Assembly: GCA_900321535.1 (NCBI GenBank)
Contig: ONWJ01000034.1
Span: 1-8,867 of the forward strand
DNA: 8,867 nt
From: an uncultured Erysipelotrichaceae bacterium
GTDB taxonomy: Bacteria > Bacillota_I > Bacilli_A > RFN20 > CAG-826
Direction: 5' to 3'
Shown here: positions 6,951-8,867 of the stretch, piece by piece
Numbering within the stretch: the stretch's first letter is position 1
Layout of the letters: each line of letters begins with the position of its first letter
Program-made: the position numbers and the translations under genes
The notes under the pieces: model-generated
Told to the model about the DNA's origin: nothing
Databases searched by the model: none
Seen by the model: only the letters and a program-made list of their open reading frames with translations

Positions 6951-8762
6951 ATGAAACAAGCAAATTTTTTCGGGTTATTTCTTACATTTCCCCTCTTGCT
7001 CGCATCTTGTACGATCAAGTTTGTTTCAGACTCCAGCAATAGCACCGCAGAAAGCGCAAGCAACGAAACCGTAAGTAGCTTGCAATCTAGCGATAGCAAA
7101 ACCTCAAGCCAAGAAGCAAAAAGCAGCGTTGATACCTCAAGCGAAAAAGAAAGCGTTATATCCGTCAGCAGCGAAGAAGAGAGTGTCGTTTCTGCGAGTA
7201 GTCAGGAAGAACGATCTTCTACCGAGATCACTTCTAGTTCCGAAAGTTCTATAGAGAGTTTCGTTTCTAGCGAGGAACAGCGCTCCTCAGAAGAAACATT
7301 CTCAATCGAGTCTTCATCCGTCGAAGAATCCTCCGTATCTAGCGGTCCGAAGACTTTCACGTTCTATAGCGTCAATGATTTCCATGGCGCGGTCAAAGAA
7401 GGACGAGATTCCTATAACCATTATGAGTCTGGCATCTCCAAATATTTCGGTGAGTTAGCGACTCGTAGAAAAGCCGATCCCACTCACACCGTATTGCTCA
7501 GTGCAGGTGATATGTGGCAAGGCTCCTTAGAGAGCAATTACACGAAGGGGCTTTTCGTCACGGAAGCCATGTCTGCAGCAGGCTTTGAAGCGATGGCAGT
7601 TGGGAATCACGAGTTTGATTTTGGCCAAGAAATTATCAAAAACAATGCAAAAGCCGCCTCTTTTCCATTTTTAGGCGGCAATATCATGAATTACGTGAAC
7701 GGCCAGACAACCTCCACGAGAAACGAAACGTTTGACATCTCCAAAACCGTTATCAAAGACGGCGTGAAGATTGGAATCGTCGGAATGATTGGTGAGGGTC
7801 AAACGTCTTCCATCACGTCTAAATATGTTGAAGACCTATCGTTTGTAAACCCCCTTCCGTTAGCCCTTCAAGAAGCGACTCGCCTCAAAGAAGTAGAGAA
7901 CACTCAAATCAACGTCCTCCTTCTTCACGATGATTCGAGCACGGTTACCAATAGCTTTGATTATTGGAAAGACGAGGGAAAGGCGTTGAGTGACTATTTT
8001 GATGTCGTCTTCTGCGGACATACACATAGCTACAACGACACCGTTTATGATGGGGTTCCGCTTTTACAGGCCTATTCCAACGGTCAGGCATTCTCCAAAG
8101 CCACGATCACATTTGATGATAATGAAGTCACTCAAAGAATCGGCCAAATAGAATACGCGCCGTCTTCCGGAAGAACGGACGTAGATGTGGAAGCCGTTAT
8201 TCAAAAGCGTTTAACCAAGGAATTATTAGAGCTTGGCGATCGCCGCGCAGGATACGTTAGCGGAACGCTTTCAAAGCGCGACATCGGAGCAGTTGGGTGT
8301 AAAGCCATTTACGATACCTATAGCTCAACTTATTCTGATTTGGCCTGCGTCATGATGAACTCACAACGTGATGGTTTATCCGGAGAAGTCACGTACTCCG
8401 ACATCTTCAAGGCCACTCCTTTCTCAAATGTCATCGTCATCGCCCGTGTCAAAGGTTCGGATATCATCTATGAAGCCAAATACAATCCAACCTACACCGG
8501 TAACACGGCCCAATATGCAACCCTAGATTCGGATCAGTACTACACCTGTGCGGTCATCGATTACTTGTACTATCACACGAACGCAGACAAACAATATGAC
8601 TACTTCAAAGGCAACCGTCCTGGCGGTGGCAATTCGGTGATTGAAGTATACGATACTTACCCTTACGAACTGATCTTTGACCTATTCCAAAAAACGCCCG
8701 GCAACACGATCAACCCTCAGAGTTTCCGTGGCCAGGCGAATGGATACGATTTATATAGTTAA
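6951..8762 (+). CDS. Lipid-anchored 5'-nucleotidase / metallophosphoesterase with Ser-rich linker
   Basis: A 603-residue extracellular enzyme of the UshA / 5'-nucleotidase family, expected to release phosphate from nucleotides or related esters. A lipoprotein signal ends in LASC, with Cys20 as the predicted lipidated residue. A Ser/Glu-rich linker (about 26-133) would hold the catalytic part away from the membrane. The calcineurin-like domain carries all metal motifs: NDFHG (142-146), GDMWQGS (186-192), GNHEFD (218-223, catalytic His220), His326 in LLLHDDSS, and GHTHS (356-360). The C-terminal substrate domain has MNSQRDGLSGEVTYSDIF and TPFSN (about 469-493), and appears somewhat compact. The start is the only ATG that includes the signal peptide; it has no Shine-Dalgarno. 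The exact substrate is unknown. It is transcribed divergently from the operon, across a shared palindrome. Confidence 0.93.
   Translation: MKQANFFGLFLTFPLLLASCTIKFVSDSSNSTAESASNETVSSLQSSDSKTSSQEAKSSVDTSSEKESVISVSSEEESVVSASSQEERSSTEITSSSESSIESFVSSEEQRSSEETFSIESSSVEESSVSSGPKTFTFYSVNDFHGAVKEGRDSYNHYESGISKYFGELATRRKADPTHTVLLSAGDMWQGSLESNYTKGLFVTEAMSAAGFEAMAVGNHEFDFGQEIIKNNAKAASFPFLGGNIMNYVNGQTTSTRNETFDISKTVIKDGVKIGIVGMIGEGQTSSITSKYVEDLSFVNPLPLALQEATRLKEVENTQINVLLLHDDSSTVTNSFDYWKDEGKALSDYFDVVFCGHTHSYNDTVYDGVPLLQAYSNGQAFSKATITFDDNEVTQRIGQIEYAPSSGRTDVDVEAVIQKRLTKELLELGDRRAGYVSGTLSKRDIGAVGCKAIYDTYSSTYSDLACVMMNSQRDGLSGEVTYSDIFKATPFSNVIVIARVKGSDIIYEAKYNPTYTGNTAQYATLDSDQYYTCAVIDYLYYHTNADKQYDYFKGNRPGGGNSVIEVYDTYPYELIFDLFQKTPGNTINPQSFRGQANGYDLYS
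7026..7349 (+). repeat. Ser/Glu-rich low-complexity linker with 10-residue repeats
   Basis: This encodes residues 26-133 of the nucleotidase, nearly half of them serine, with many Glu. Three adjacent 10-residue units stand out at residues 63-92: SSEKESVISV, SSEEESVVSA and SSQEERSSTE. Codons vary between units (AGC, AGT, TCT, TCC), so the repeat is conserved in protein composition rather than as fresh DNA duplication. Such linkers are typical of wall-spanning spacers. Confidence 0.75.
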
Positions 8763-8765
8763 ACC

Positions 8766-8867
8766 TTATAAATGAAGGATGTCGTCATACAAATCAGGGC
8801 GACGATCTCTAAAGACACCCCAGCTGCGGCGTGTCTTTTTAATTTCCTCAAGGTCAAATTCCTGATA
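8766..8867 (-). CDS. C-terminal end of an unidentified convergent gene (partial)
   Basis: The minus strand is open from the right edge for 33 codons to a TAA at 8768-8766. The last residues read RRSWGVFRDRRPDLYDDILH and then Leu. The fragment is strongly charged, with a protein-like mix of acidic, basic and aromatic residues, and begins YQEFDLEEIKKT at the edge. I do not recognise the family. Its stop lies 3 bp from the nucleotidase stop, so the two genes converge without overlap. The hairpin that probably terminates the nucleotidase transcript lies inside this coding sequence. Confidence 0.6.
   Translation of the reverse strand, partial: YQEFDLEEIKKTRRSWGVFRDRRPDLYDDILHL
8811..8842 (+). terminator. 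Probable Rho-independent terminator of the nucleotidase gene
   Basis: The inverted repeat AAAGACAC (8811-8818) and GTGTCTTT (8831-8838) forms an 8-bp stem. Two further C-G pairs are possible inside, and the stem runs into TTTTTAA. It lies about 50 nt after the plus-strand stop. On the opposite strand no U-run follows, so it works in one direction only. It falls within the coding end of the convergent gene. Confidence 0.6.

Noticed and set aside
352..8240. Three GCGATCGC octamers (near 352, 2271 and 8228), reminiscent of a highly iterated palindrome
   Set aside because: All three lie within genes and fit the strong use of GCG and ATC/GAT codons. Three copies are too few to claim a genome-wide element.
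1..8867. Reassigned UGA codon, as in many mollicutes
   Set aside because: TGA ends the YfhO-family, DUF1538 and pseudouridine synthase genes, and tryptophan is encoded by TGG, for example in the GDMWQGS motif.

Overview
The window looks like part of a low-to-moderate-GC Firmicutes-type (Bacilli / Erysipelotrichia / Mollicutes-related) chromosome. This is inferred from a YfhO-family membrane protein, a lipoprotein with a Ser/Glu-rich wall-spanning linker, strong AGGAGG-type ribosome sites and Firmicutes-like protein sequences. The genetic code is standard: TGA ends three genes and tryptophan is TGG, so this is not a UGA-Trp mollicute. I cannot name the species.

Five genes on the minus strand form one tight transcription unit running from about 6.83 kb down to 0.1 kb. 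In order they are: an RluA-family pseudouridine synthase, a double-domain DUF1538 membrane protein, two different short P-II-like proteins, and a 1100-residue YfhO-family membrane protein. Junctions are a 4-bp ATGA overlap, a 2-nt gap, an 11-nt gap and a 3-nt gap. Several Shine-Dalgarno sequences are written into the last codons of the preceding gene, which implies co-transcription and translational coupling. The DUF1538 protein and the P-II-like pair form a transporter-plus-sensor module. The pseudouridine synthase and YfhO protein are unrelated in known function but locked into the same unit.

A 123-bp divergent intergenic region (6828-6950) separates this unit from a plus-strand gene for a secreted, lipid-anchored 5'-nucleotidase / metallophosphoesterase. 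The plus-strand gene has no Shine-Dalgarno sequence. Its extended -10 box sits so close to the ATG that a leaderless mRNA is predicted, and a 30-bp near-perfect palindrome covers the promoter. The other side carries a roughly 60-nt leader with mutually exclusive short stems around the first ribosome site of the operon.

At the right edge the nucleotidase gene meets the end of a convergent, unidentified gene. The two stop codons are 3 bp apart, and the likely terminator lies inside the convergent gene's coding sequence. At the left edge the sequence is too short to decide between the tail of a convergent plus-strand gene and the start of a further minus-strand operon gene. I saw no tRNA, rRNA, CRISPR, insertion sequence or phage feature, and no gene-free stretch exceeds about 125 bp.
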